DNA of 64,000 nt from Pseudomonas sp. P7548 (GTDB lineage Bacteria; Pseudomonadota; Gammaproteobacteria; Pseudomonadales; Pseudomonadaceae), in the NCBI RefSeq assembly GCF_013386585.1, contig NZ_JACARO010000038.1, forward strand, positions 186,001 to 250,000, given 5' to 3'. Position numbers and translations under genes: made by a program. How positions within the stretch are numbered: position 1 is the stretch's first letter; every line of letters begins with the position of its first letter. Below are positions 52,001 to 61,215 of this stretch, in pieces. The notes below the pieces were generated by a model. That model was not told where the DNA came from, did no database searches, and saw nothing but the letters and a program-made list of their open reading frames with translations.

Positions 52001-53898
52001 CCTTGCGTCGTCGTTGGGACATCAACACCCGCACCCAGCTCATCACCCTGGGCCCGGCGCTGTTGCTGACGTTGCTGTTGATCAGCTTCTTCACCTTCGT
52101 GCGTATCCAGGACCTGCGCCAGGAACTGGACCACACCGGCCAACTGATCGCCAACCAGCTGGCGCCGGCCACCGAATACGGGGTGATTTCCGGCAACAAT
52201 GATGTGCTCGACAGCCTGCTGCGCGCCACGCTGGCCACGCCCCACGTGCGTTTCCTGGAGATCCAGGACAGCACCGAGAACATCCTGGTGTACGTCGAAC
52301 AGCCGTCGGAGAAGCATGACCGCTCGTTGTCGGTCAAAGTCTTCCAGGCGCCGATTCGCCTGCAGCACATCCAATTGGGCAATGACTTCTTCCAGGACAA
52401 CCTGAACGAACCCAAGGCGCCCCGTGCGGACTACCTGGGCCGCGTGATCGTCGGCATGTCCAACGACGCCTTCAGCCAGCGCCAGCAGGAGATCCTGTTC
52501 AAGGCCGGTATCCTGGCGCTGTTCGCCCTGCTGTTTACCTTCCTGCTCGCCCGGCGCCTGGCGGCCAGCCTGTCGCAGCCGATCAGCGCCATGGGCCACG
52601 CGGTGAAGGCGATCCAGCAAGGGGATTACCAGACGCCCCTGCCGATTGTGGATGACTCGGAGCTGGGCGACCTGTCGCGGCATATCAACAACCTGGCCGA
52701 GGGCCTCAACCAGGCCAGCCGCGAGCAGCAACAGGCCATGGCGCAACTGATCCAGACCCGCGAAGAAGCGGAACGGGCGAACAATGCCAAGTCGGACTTC
52801 CTGGCGATGATGAGCCACGAACTGCGCACGCCGATGAACGGCGTGCTGGGCATGTTGCAGTTGCTGGAAACCACCGAGATGACCGAGGAGCAGACCGAAT
52901 ACGCGGCACTGGCCTCCGAGTCCACCGAGCATCTGCTCAAAGTGATCAACGACATCCTCGACTTCTCCCGCATCGAGCGTGCCGCACTGGAGCTGGAACA
53001 TATTCCGTTCAACCTCGCCGACCTGATCAGCAGCTGTGCCCAGGCGTTCCAGCACAGCGCCCAGCAGCGCGGGCTGGCCCTGGAACTGCCGATTCCGGCG
53101 GGCATGGCGTCGTTGCGCGTGCAGGGTGACCCGACGCGCATCCGCCAAATCCTGGTGAACCTGATCGGCAACGCGCTGAAGTTCACCGAGCACGGCACCG
53201 TCACGGTCGAACCCCAGTGGCAGACCCTGGACCACGAACTGGTGTGGTTCACCTGCACCGTGCGCGACAGCGGCATCGGGATTTCCGCGGAACGCCTGGA
53301 GCTGATGTTCGATGCGTTCCAGCAGGCCGACAGTTCCATTTCAAGACGTTACGGCGGCACCGGGCTGGGCTTGCCGATCGCCCGCACGCTGGCCGAACGC
53401 ATGGGCGGCACGCTGCGCGCCCAGAGCGAAGAAGGCCGGGGCTCGGTGTTTACCCTGGAAATTCCGCTGGCGATCGACCAGCACAGCTCCCCCACCATCG
53501 CGCTGGACGCCGATGGCAAAGGCAGTGCGGGGGATGGCCGGCATGTGTTGCTGGTGGAGGACAACCCGGTCAATCGCACCGTGGTGGAGGCCATGCTGCG
53601 CAGCCTGGGCTTTGAAGTGAGCCTGGCCACCGACGGCGCCGAAGCGATCCGCAGCGCCGAGAGCCTGATTTTCACGGCGATCCTGATGGACTGCCGCTTG
53701 CCGCTGATCGACGGTTACGAAGCCACCCGGCAGATCCGTCAACTGCCCGGCTGCGCCGACCTGCCCATCATCGCCTTGACGGCCAACGCCTTGCAGGGCG
53801 ACCGCGAAGCCTGCCTGGCCGCCGGAATGAACGATTACCTGGCCAAGCCGTTCAAACGCACGGATTTGCAGCAAATCCTGCAGCGCTGGGTGCAATAG
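51997..53898 (+). CDS. Hybrid sensor histidine kinase with receiver domain
   Basis: 633 aa. Membrane segments at about 14-35 and 168-187 flank a 130-residue periplasmic sensor domain, then HAMP, a coiled coil, HisKA with His274 (MMSHELRTPMNGVLGM), ATPase boxes LVNLIGNALKFTEHG, RDSGIGIS and GGTGLGLPIARTLAE, and a receiver with phospho-acceptor Asp565 (ILMDCRLPLIDGYE). BarA-like without an HPt domain. No response regulator is next to it; SixA is encoded about 4.6 kb away on the other strand. Confidence 0.94.
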   Translation: MTLRRRWDINTRTQLITLGPALLLTLLLISFFTFVRIQDLRQELDHTGQLIANQLAPATEYGVISGNNDVLDSLLRATLATPHVRFLEIQDSTENILVYVEQPSEKHDRSLSVKVFQAPIRLQHIQLGNDFFQDNLNEPKAPRADYLGRVIVGMSNDAFSQRQQEILFKAGILALFALLFTFLLARRLAASLSQPISAMGHAVKAIQQGDYQTPLPIVDDSELGDLSRHINNLAEGLNQASREQQQAMAQLIQTREEAERANNAKSDFLAMMSHELRTPMNGVLGMLQLLETTEMTEEQTEYAALASESTEHLLKVINDILDFSRIERAALELEHIPFNLADLISSCAQAFQHSAQQRGLALELPIPAGMASLRVQGDPTRIRQILVNLIGNALKFTEHGTVTVEPQWQTLDHELVWFTCTVRDSGIGISAERLELMFDAFQQADSSISRRYGGTGLGLPIARTLAERMGGTLRAQSEEGRGSVFTLEIPLAIDQHSSPTIALDADGKGSAGDGRHVLLVEDNPVNRTVVEAMLRSLGFEVSLATDGAEAIRSAESLIFTAILMDCRLPLIDGYEATRQIRQLPGCADLPIIALTANALQGDREACLAAGMNDYLAKPFKRTDLQQILQRWVQ

Positions 53899-53996
53899 CG
53901 CCGCGCCATCAGCCAACTCCGACTGGCATCAAAGACGAAAGTGCGGCAGTCTTAGGCACCCGAACGGGCCGATAAACAGGCCCGGTTTAAAATTTC

Positions 53997-54014
53997 AGTG
54001 AACAAGTGTACATT
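53997..54014. promoter_or_regulatory. DesT/FabR-like operator upstream of fabA
   Basis: AGTGAACA-AG-TGTACATT, an imperfect palindrome, 132 bp before fabA. It fits the pattern of DesT/FabR sites that control unsaturated fatty acid genes in Pseudomonas. Confidence 0.7.
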
Positions 54015-54146
54015 CAGTGCCTTGACGCTGTGACTTTCACTACAACGCAATAGTCTATGTGTAGGCTGCCGGAATGAGGCGTAACGCTTCAGTCGGTTCG
54101 GGAAGATTTGCCCTACCCTGCCGCATGGGATTATTGAGGAGCTCGC

Positions 54147-54662
54147 ATGACCAAACAAAACGCCTTTACTCGGGAAGACCTGCTGCGCTGCAGTCGCGGT
54201 GAGCTGTTCGGCCCAGGTAACGCGCAACTGCCCGCCCCGAACATGCTGATGGTGGATCGCATCACCCATATCAGCGAAGAGGGTGGCAAGTACGGCAAAG
54301 GTGAATTGGTCGCCGAGCTGGATATCACCCCGAACCTCTGGTTCTTCGCCTGCCACTTCGAAGGCGACCCTGTGATGCCAGGCTGCCTGGGCCTCGACGC
54401 CATGTGGCAGCTGGTCGGTTTCTACCTGGGCTGGCAAGGCCTGCCGGGCCGCGGTCGCGCCCTGGGTTCGGGCGAAGTGAAGTTCTTTGGCCAGGTTCTG
54501 CCGAGCGCCAAGAAAGTCACCTACAACATTCAAATCAAGCGCGTCCTCAAGGGCAAGCTGAACCTGGCCATCGCCGACGGTTCGGTGACTGTCGACGGTC
54601 GCGAGATCTATACTGCCGAAGGCCTTCGGGTCGGCGTATTCACTTCCACTGACAACTTTTAA
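54147..54662 (+). CDS. fabA: 3-hydroxydecanoyl-ACP dehydratase/isomerase
   Basis: 171 aa. Active-site His and Asp in FFACHFEGDPVMPGCLGLDAMWQLVGFYLGW, and LMVDRITHISEEGGKYGKGE. Introduces the cis double bond in unsaturated fatty acid synthesis. First gene of fabAB, 11 bp ahead of fabB. Confidence 0.98.
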   Translation: MTKQNAFTREDLLRCSRGELFGPGNAQLPAPNMLMVDRITHISEEGGKYGKGELVAELDITPNLWFFACHFEGDPVMPGCLGLDAMWQLVGFYLGWQGLPGRGRALGSGEVKFFGQVLPSAKKVTYNIQIKRVLKGKLNLAIADGSVTVDGREIYTAEGLRVGVFTSTDNF

Positions 54663-54673
54663 GGGTTATCCGC

Positions 54674-55894
54674 ATGCGCCGCGTCGTTATCACTGGTCTG
54701 GGCATCGTTTCTTGCCTGGGCAATGACAAAGAGACCGTCACCGCTAACCTGCGTGCAAGTCGCCCTGGCATCCGCTTCAACCCGGAATATGCCGAAATGG
54801 GTCTGCGTAGCCAGGTTTCCGGCTCCATCGACCTGCCCCTCGAAGAACTGATCGATCGCAAGATCTACCGCTTCGTCGGCCACGCTGCCGCCTACGCCTA
54901 CCTGGCGATGAAAGACGCGATCGCCGACTCCGGCCTGACCGATGACCAGGTATCGAACGTACGCACCGGCCTGATCGCCGGTTCCGGCGGCGCATCGACC
55001 CTGAACCAGATGGAAGCGCTGGATATCCTGCGCGAAAAAGGCGTGAAGCGCGTTGGCCCGTACCGTGTCACACGGACTATGGGCAGCACCGTTTCGGCCT
55101 GCCTGGCCACGCCGTTCCAGATCAAGGGCGTGAACTACTCGATCTCCTCCGCGTGTGCCACCAGTGCTCACTGCATCGGTACTGCGGTTGAGCAGATCCA
55201 ACTGGGCAAGCAGGACATCGTGTTCGCTGGCGGCGGTGAAGAAGAACATTGGAGCCAGTCGTTCCTGTTCGACGCCATGGGCGCACTGTCCACCCAGTAC
55301 AACGAAACCCCGGAAAAGGCCTCCCGCGCCTACGACGCCAAGCGTGACGGTTTTGTCATCGCCGGCGGCGGCGGCATGGTGGTGGTCGAGGAGCTGGAAC
55401 ACGCTCTGGCCCGTGGCGCCAAGATCTACGCGGAAATCGTCGGCTACGGCGCCACTTCCGACGGCTACGACATGGTTGCACCGAGCGGTGAAGGCGCCAT
55501 CCGCTGCATGCAGATGGCAATGTCCACCGTGGATACCCCAATCGACTACCTGAACACCCACGGCACCTCGACTCCGGTCGGCGACGCCAAGGAAATGGAA
55601 GGCGTGCGTGCGGTATTCGGCGACAAGGCCCCGGCCATCAGCTCCACCAAGAGCCTGTCGGGTCACTCCCTGGGCGCCGCTGGCGTTCACGAAGCGATCT
55701 ACTGCCTGCTGATGATGGAAGGCAACTTCATGGCCGGCTCGGCCAACATCGACGAGATCGATCCGGTGGTGGCAGATATGCCGATCCTGACCAAGACCGT
55801 CGAGAACGCAAAAATCGACACCGTGATGAGCAACAGCTTCGGCTTTGGTGGCACTAACGCCACCCTGGTGCTGAAACGCTGGCAGGGCAAGTAA
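54674..55894 (+). CDS. fabB: 3-oxoacyl-ACP synthase I
   Basis: 406 aa. Catalytic Cys in ISSACATSAHCIG, the two His residues in NTHGTSTPVGDAKEM and STKSLSGHSLGAAGVHE, and FGFGGTNATLVL at the end. Elongates cis-3-decenoyl-ACP from FabA. Ends before a strong terminator. Confidence 0.98.
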   Translation: MRRVVITGLGIVSCLGNDKETVTANLRASRPGIRFNPEYAEMGLRSQVSGSIDLPLEELIDRKIYRFVGHAAAYAYLAMKDAIADSGLTDDQVSNVRTGLIAGSGGASTLNQMEALDILREKGVKRVGPYRVTRTMGSTVSACLATPFQIKGVNYSISSACATSAHCIGTAVEQIQLGKQDIVFAGGGEEEHWSQSFLFDAMGALSTQYNETPEKASRAYDAKRDGFVIAGGGGMVVVEELEHALARGAKIYAEIVGYGATSDGYDMVAPSGEGAIRCMQMAMSTVDTPIDYLNTHGTSTPVGDAKEMEGVRAVFGDKAPAISSTKSLSGHSLGAAGVHEAIYCLLMMEGNFMAGSANIDEIDPVVADMPILTKTVENAKIDTVMSNSFGFGGTNATLVLKRWQGK

Positions 55895-55915
55895 GACCTG
55901 TCGCTTGAACGCATG

Positions 55916-55946
55916 AAAAAGCCCCGACTGGTTCGGGGCTTTTTTA
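55916..55946 (+). terminator. Rho-independent terminator of fabAB
   Basis: AAAAAGCCCCGA-ctgg-TTCGGGGCTTTTTT-like stem-loop with T-run, 20 bp past the fabB stop. Confidence 0.93.
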
Positions 55947-55978
55947 TGGGTGACAGCATTCAAAACCGAGTCGTCTGC

Positions 55979-56059
55979 ATCGCAGGCAAGCCAGCTCCCA
56001 CAGTGACCGAGTACATCCTGAAGGAACGCGGTCAGTGTGGGAGCTGGCTTGCCTGCGAT
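55979..56059. repeat. REP-type inverted pair
   Basis: ATCGCAGGCAAGCCAGCTCCCACA and its complement at 56036-56059 around a 33-base centre; lies between convergent fabB and the chemoreceptor. Confidence 0.93.
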
Positions 56060-56081
56060 CGGCCCAACGAGACCTTGCGCA

Positions 56082-57707
56082 CTACACCGAAAACCGCGCC
56101 ACCATGGTGTTCAAATCCACCGCCAACCGCGACAGCTCCTGGCTCGCCGCACTGGTCTGATTCGCCCCGGTAGACGTCTGGTGCGCCAGATCACGAATGT
56201 TCATCAAGTTGCGATCCACCTCCCGCGCCACCGCCGCCTGCTGCTCAGAGGCACTGGCAATCACCAGGTTGCGCTCATTGATCAGGGTAAAGGCCGAGGC
56301 GATGTCCTCCAGCGCCGTGCCCGCCGACTTGGCGATGTCCAGGGTCGAACGTGCGCGACTGTTGCTTTGCTGCATGGAGCTGACCGCCTGGTCGGTGCCT
56401 TGCTGAATGCCGCTGATCATCAGCTCGATTTCCTGGGTCGACTGCTGGGTGCGATGGGCCAGGGCGCGCACCTCGTCGGCCACCACCGCAAAACCTCGCC
56501 CGGCATCCCCGGCGCGTGCCGCCTCGATCGCCGCGTTCAGCGCCAGCAGGTTGGTCTGCTCGGCAATCGCGCGGATCACATCCAGCACCTTACTGATCCC
56601 GTAGACCTTCTGCGCCAAATCCTCGACCTGGGTCACGTTGTCGGTCACATCGGTGGCCAGCGCCTCAATCGACACCACAGTCTGATGCACTTGCTGGCGC
56701 CCATGCTGGGCAATACGGTCGGACTCACGGGACGCCTGGGAGGTGGCCACCGCATTGCTCGCCACCTCTTCCACCGCCGCCGTCATCTGGTTGACCGCTG
56801 TCGCCGCCTGCTCGATTTCCTGGTTTTGCTGGTGCAAGCCACGGGTGGCGTCTTCGGTCACACAACTGAGTTCCTCTGAGGCGGACGCCAGCTGGTTCGA
56901 AGACTCGGCAATGCGCCGGATCGTGTCACGCAGGTTCGCCTGCATGCCCTTGAGTGCCTGCTGCAAGCGTGCCGGCTCATCGTTGCCACTGACGCTGATG
57001 TCACCGGTCAGGTCGCCACTGGCCACACTCTGGGCGACTTTCAGCGACTGGGCCAGGGGCAGCACAATGCTGCGGGTCAGCCATACGGCCAGGCCGATGG
57101 TGATCAGCGCCGTCAGCCCAATCATGCCGACCACCCAGCTACGGGACTGGCTGAACACGCTTTGCGCGAGATTGGCCGCGTGGTTGGCGTTGGTTTTGTT
57201 CAACTCGACCAGATCGTGCAACGTGCCGGCCATTTCGTCGGCCAACTGGTTCATCTCACCGTTGACCACTTTGATCGCGTCTTCCAACTGATTGGCCTTG
57301 GAAAACCCCATGACCTGCTCCTGGAGCTGCAGGTATTGCTGCTCCTGGGCCTTGAAGCGATCAAACAGCGCATGCTCCTCGGGCAGCACGATCAGCGCCT
57401 CATAGAGGGTTTGGGCGTGGTGCAGGCCACTTTTGAGGTCGGCCAGCTTCTGTTCATTCTGCGCCAGCGCCTGCGGGTCACGGTTGACCAGCAAGCGCAG
57501 GGTCAGCGCACGCACCCGCAGCAGGTCCTGGCTCATCTCGCCCACGGCCATCACGCTGGGCAGCCAGTTGTTTTCCACCTGGTCCGATTGCTGGCGCATA
57601 TTGGCCATCTGCAACAGGGCGAAGCCGCCCAAAGCGAAAACCATCAACGCCAACAGGCCAAACCCCAAACCTGCACGCGGGGCGATATTCAGACTTCTGA
57701 TACTCAT
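56082..57707 (-). CDS. Methyl-accepting chemotaxis protein (four-helix-bundle sensor)
   Basis: 541 aa. Membrane segments at about 13-33 and 190-211, a 155-residue helical periplasmic domain of 4HB type, HAMP, and the signalling hairpin RAIAEQTNLLALNAAIEAARAGDAGRGFAVVADEVRALAHRTQ. No terminal CheR-docking pentapeptide. Ligand unknown. Confidence 0.95.
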   Translation of the reverse strand: MSIRSLNIAPRAGLGFGLLALMVFALGGFALLQMANMRQQSDQVENNWLPSVMAVGEMSQDLLRVRALTLRLLVNRDPQALAQNEQKLADLKSGLHHAQTLYEALIVLPEEHALFDRFKAQEQQYLQLQEQVMGFSKANQLEDAIKVVNGEMNQLADEMAGTLHDLVELNKTNANHAANLAQSVFSQSRSWVVGMIGLTALITIGLAVWLTRSIVLPLAQSLKVAQSVASGDLTGDISVSGNDEPARLQQALKGMQANLRDTIRRIAESSNQLASASEELSCVTEDATRGLHQQNQEIEQAATAVNQMTAAVEEVASNAVATSQASRESDRIAQHGRQQVHQTVVSIEALATDVTDNVTQVEDLAQKVYGISKVLDVIRAIAEQTNLLALNAAIEAARAGDAGRGFAVVADEVRALAHRTQQSTQEIELMISGIQQGTDQAVSSMQQSNSRARSTLDIAKSAGTALEDIASAFTLINERNLVIASASEQQAAVAREVDRNLMNIRDLAHQTSTGANQTSAASQELSRLAVDLNTMVARFSV

Positions 57708-57802
57708 GCCTTGGCTCCTTCCAAGTGCGCTGCATCCATTTGCAGCCAGCTCTTGAAAGGTATCGGCGCCTTAGCCTCTTTGCGTAAGACGAAAACGCGA
57801 TA

Positions 57803-58825
57803 TCAACGTCGCACACCATCGCGAGCAGTTTCAGGCAGGATCGCCAGGAAGTTGTCCCGCGCGACGTTGCGGGCGATGTCTTCCGGCAAAGCATCCAGAA
57901 AAGGATCAAAGCGGCGCATTTCCTTACCCAGTTTATTGAAGCGCCCTACGACGTCCGAGCCCAGCATAAAGCGCGTAGGGAAGCGCTCCACGAGCTTGAC
58001 CCACTCCGGGCGTGGCTGACCGGCGTCATCCAGCAAATACGGCGTGAGCATGCTCCAGGACAGGTCGATGTAGAGGTTCGGATAAGCCTCCAGCAGACGG
58101 TTCAAGGTCGGCAGCAAAAAGTCCATCTGTACCTGATGACGGTGGATTTCCTTGCTGGTGCCGGCATGAGCCCAGATAAAACGGGTGTGCGGGTGGTTGC
58201 GCAGTGGCTCTTCTACCTCGGCCAGGTACAGCGGGTTGCGCTCACGCTTGGAGGTGATGTTGGAATGCAGCATCACCGGCAGATCGTTTTCTGCTGCCAG
58301 GTGATAGATGCGGGTCATGGCTTCGTTATTCGCGCGCGGAGTGTCACCGGCGGTGATAGCCGTGAGGTCGTCATGGCGGGTGAAGACTTCACCGATGCCC
58401 TGCCACAGTCCTGGATTGAGGTCGAGCATACGCTGGATATGGGCGACCGAGTTCTTGTCGTTGGGGTTGAAGCCAGACAGAAAGGGATGAAAGTGCTGGC
58501 GCTGCTCCGGGGGCAGTTTGTTGAGCGCGGCGGCGACGATCACGTCGGTGGCGCTGTACCAGTAGGCGTCGGCGTCGTCACCGGCGTAATAGCGTGGGCG
58601 CTTGGGTTCGTCTTCGTGCCATTTTTTTGCGACGGGGATGCCGGAAATCATCACGTGCTCGATGCGGTTGTCAGCCATCGCCTTGAGCAGCTTGTCCATG
58701 CCCGCGGTTTCCTGGAAGAAGTCCACGTAATGCAGGTGCGCATCGCTGTAGGCATAGTCGCGGGCCTGCACCACAAGGCTGCTGGTGGCGAGCAACAGGG
58801 CAAGGGTCAGGCGGGTCCAGGGCAC
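57803..58825 (-). CDS. Exported amidohydrolase-family metal-dependent hydrolase
   Basis: 340 aa with a signal peptide (LTLALLLATSSLVVQARD). TIM-barrel features: metal motif DAHLHYVDF, LPVMLHSNITSK, TRFIWAHAGTS and the late acid in FMLGSDVVGRF. Amidohydrolase-2-like fold. Periplasmic. Substrate unknown; no neighbour clarifies it. Confidence 0.88.
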   Translation of the reverse strand: MPWTRLTLALLLATSSLVVQARDYAYSDAHLHYVDFFQETAGMDKLLKAMADNRIEHVMISGIPVAKKWHEDEPKRPRYYAGDDADAYWYSATDVIVAAALNKLPPEQRQHFHPFLSGFNPNDKNSVAHIQRMLDLNPGLWQGIGEVFTRHDDLTAITAGDTPRANNEAMTRIYHLAAENDLPVMLHSNITSKRERNPLYLAEVEEPLRNHPHTRFIWAHAGTSKEIHRHQVQMDFLLPTLNRLLEAYPNLYIDLSWSMLTPYLLDDAGQPRPEWVKLVERFPTRFMLGSDVVGRFNKLGKEMRRFDPFLDALPEDIARNVARDNFLAILPETARDGVRR

Positions 58826-58966
58826 GGTAAAACCTCGATAAGGGGGGCTACGAGTAGACCTTGGGTGCCCAGCCAGGGTTCATCCGCAAAAAAACGTGGA
58901 ACACCCCAGTGCCAGCATGCTCTATACCTTCATGACCCTTTCTCCTGCCGCCCTGTGAGGTTCACC

Positions 58967-59383
58967 ATGCCTGTTACCGTCAACACCCTGAACCACGACA
59001 ACTTCCGCCACAGCGTGAACATCAATAACCACGAGCTGTTCACCGACCTGCCCAAGAGCCTGGGCGGGGACGATTCGGCGCCCTCCCCTCACGACTACTT
59101 CGACGCGGCGCTGGCCTCGTGCAAGGCCCTGACGGTCAAGCTCTACGCGCAGAAAAAAGACATCCCGCTGACCGGCGTGACCGTCGAGGTGACCCATGAC
59201 AGCAGCGAAGAACAAAAGGGCAAATACAAGCTCAACGTCAAGCTGACCCTCAAGGGTGTGCTCACTGATGAGCAGCGCGACGAACTGCACCGCGTGGCCG
59301 ACCGTTGCCCGGTCCATAAGCTGATGACCACCGCCGACGTCAGCATCGAAACCCAACTGTCGGAAGGCGCCTTCAGCCAGTAG
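58967..59383 (+). CDS. OsmC-family peroxiredoxin-like protein
   Basis: 138 aa from ATG 58967 (GAGG ahead). Two redox cysteines: ALASCKALTVKLYAQKK and HRVADRCPVHKL. YhfA/OsmC-type fold reducing organic hydroperoxides, probably. The much longer frame upstream is antisense to the amidohydrolase and is not real. Confidence 0.93.
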   Translation: MPVTVNTLNHDNFRHSVNINNHELFTDLPKSLGGDDSAPSPHDYFDAALASCKALTVKLYAQKKDIPLTGVTVEVTHDSSEEQKGKYKLNVKLTLKGVLTDEQRDELHRVADRCPVHKLMTTADVSIETQLSEGAFSQ

Positions 59384-59448
59384 CAGCAACCTGGCGTCGA
59401 GCGGGTTATGCTCAAGAGGCCTCTAACCCGCTCAGACAGGGACGCCCC

Positions 59449-60315
59449 ATGACCACCCTCACCGTGATCCGCCCTCGCCCCGAAGATGTCGAGGGCCAGC
59501 CGATCCTGCGCCCGCTGCCCTCGCGGGAATGCCGCAGCGTCGGCCCCTTCGTGTTTTTCGACCATATGTTGCTCACCCGCTACGCGCCGGGCAGCGGCAT
59601 GAATATCCGCCAGCATCCGCATATCGGACTGTCGACCCTCACCTACCTGTTTGAAGGCACGCTGCAACACAAGGACAGCCTGGGCTCGGACCAAGTGGTG
59701 CAGGCCGGCGATGTCAGCTGGATGACCGCTGGCAGCGCCATCGCCCACGTCGAGCGAACACCCGAGGCGGTCAAGGCCAGCGGTTTCAGCCTGCACGGCC
59801 TGCAAGTGTGGCTGGCCTCCCCCAAGGACCACGAAACCGGCCCGGGACACTACAGCCATCACCCGGCAGCGAGCTTGCCGGTCAGCGACAACCTGGGGGT
59901 GCAGATCCGCCTGATCGCCGGCAGTGGGTTCTGCCTCAAATCACCGGTGCCGGTGCTTTCGCCCACGTTGTACGCCGATGTGCAGATGCAGACGGCTACC
60001 ACCTTGCTGATCCCGGACGAGCACGAGGAACGGGCGGTGTATGTGCTGGAGGGTGATGCGCAATTGGACGGTGAGGCACTGGACGTGCACAGCCTGGTGG
60101 TATTGCCGATCGGGCGGGAAATGACCCTGTTTGCCGAAAGCGACTGCCACCTGGTGGTGTTTGGCGGTGCACCGTTGGACGGGCCACGGCGAATCAACTG
60201 GAATTTTGTGGCGAGTGATCCGGCGGTGATCGAGCAGGCCAGGCAGCGCTGGGCAGCCGGGGATTGGCCGACGGTGCCGGGTGAGTCTGAGAGAATTGAG
60301 TTGCCGGTGAGATAG
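59449..60315 (+). CDS. Pirin-family protein (YhhW-like)
   Basis: 288 aa bicupin. PFVFFDHMLLTRYAPGSGMNIRQHPHIGLSTLTYLFEGTLQHKDSLG carries the metal-binding His residues; AGDVSWMTAGSAIAHVERTPE and the second cupin FGGAPLDGPRRINWNFVASDP follow. Family members include quercetin dioxygenases and regulators; exact role unknown. Confidence 0.94.
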   Translation: MTTLTVIRPRPEDVEGQPILRPLPSRECRSVGPFVFFDHMLLTRYAPGSGMNIRQHPHIGLSTLTYLFEGTLQHKDSLGSDQVVQAGDVSWMTAGSAIAHVERTPEAVKASGFSLHGLQVWLASPKDHETGPGHYSHHPAASLPVSDNLGVQIRLIAGSGFCLKSPVPVLSPTLYADVQMQTATTLLIPDEHEERAVYVLEGDAQLDGEALDVHSLVVLPIGREMTLFAESDCHLVVFGGAPLDGPRRINWNFVASDPAVIEQARQRWAAGDWPTVPGESERIELPVR

Positions 60316-60318
60316 CAT

Positions 60319-60401
60319 TCGCGAGCAAGCCCGCTCCCACATTTTGACCGCATTCCAACAGGTAAAATACGGTCGAATATGGGAGCGGGCTTGCTCGCGA
60401 A
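60319..60401. repeat. REP-type inverted pair
   Basis: TTCGCGAGCAAGCCCGCTCC and GGAGCGGGCTTGCTCGCGAA; same arms as at 37944-38033; between convergent pirin and hydrolase genes. Confidence 0.94.
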
Positions 60402-60426
60402 GAGGCCGGAACAGGCGCTGAAAAAA

Positions 60427-61152
60427 TCAGGCCTTGAACACTTCATCCAGCAAATTGTGCATCGAGGTGAATGCCCGCTTGGCCGTCTTGGCGTCGTACA
60501 TCATCTTGCCCGGCACGTTGGCGTGCGGGTCGGTAAAGGAATGCACCGCACCGCCGTAGCTCAGAAGCTGCCAATCTACGCCAGCCGCGTTCATTTCTTC
60601 TTCAAACTTCGGCAACTGCTCTTTCGGCACCAATGGGTCGGAAGCACCGTGCAGCACCAGCACCGAGCCCTTGACGTGTTTTGCGCCGTCCGGGTTCTGG
60701 GTGTCGATGGTGCCGTGGAACGATACGGCCGCCTTCAAGGGGGCACCGGTACGCGCCAGTTCCAGCGAGCAGAAGCCGCCAAAGCAGAATCCGAAGGTCG
60801 CCAGTTTCGAAGTATCCACCTCGGCCTGGGCCTTGAGTTGCTCGAACGCCGCCTGCATGCGCTTGAGCAGTTGCGGGTTGTCATTTTTCAACGGCATCAT
60901 CGCCGCGCCGGCTTCATCGCCATTCGACGGACGCACGGTCTGCCCATACAGGTCGGCGATCAGCACCACGTAGCCCTTGCTGGCAACGCTCTTGGCGATC
61001 TCTTCAGCACCTGCACTCACACCCATCCAGTTCGGCGCCATCAACAGGCCTGGCAGCGCCCCTTTGTGGCTGGCATCGAACGCCAGACGGCTTTCATAAG
61101 ACTGGCCATCAATCTGATAGACCACGGAACGTACAGTGACTTGGCTCATCAT
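60427..61152 (-). CDS. Dienelactone hydrolase family protein
   Basis: 241 aa. Cys nucleophile in FGFCFGGFCSLELA, acid in LHGASDPLVPKEQL and His in GGAVHSFTDPHA: the Cys-Asp-His triad of dienelactone hydrolases. Tandem ATG start (MMSQ) directly after TGGAGTAA. Downstream of htpG, separated from it by a terminator. Confidence 0.95.
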   Translation of the reverse strand: MMSQVTVRSVVYQIDGQSYESRLAFDASHKGALPGLLMAPNWMGVSAGAEEIAKSVASKGYVVLIADLYGQTVRPSNGDEAGAAMMPLKNDNPQLLKRMQAAFEQLKAQAEVDTSKLATFGFCFGGFCSLELARTGAPLKAAVSFHGTIDTQNPDGAKHVKGSVLVLHGASDPLVPKEQLPKFEEEMNAAGVDWQLLSYGGAVHSFTDPHANVPGKMMYDAKTAKRAFTSMHNLLDEVFKA

Positions 61153-61178
61153 TTACTCCAGTTGAGGTGCGCTAGAAC

Positions 61179-61206
61179 GAAAAAACCCGCCGAAGCGGGT
61201 TTTTCT
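61179..61206 (-). terminator. Rho-independent terminator of htpG
   Basis: AAAAAACCCGC-cgaa-GCGGGTTTTT; good T-runs on both strands; 10 bp past the htpG stop. Confidence 0.93.
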
Positions 61207-61215
61207 ACAACGGTG

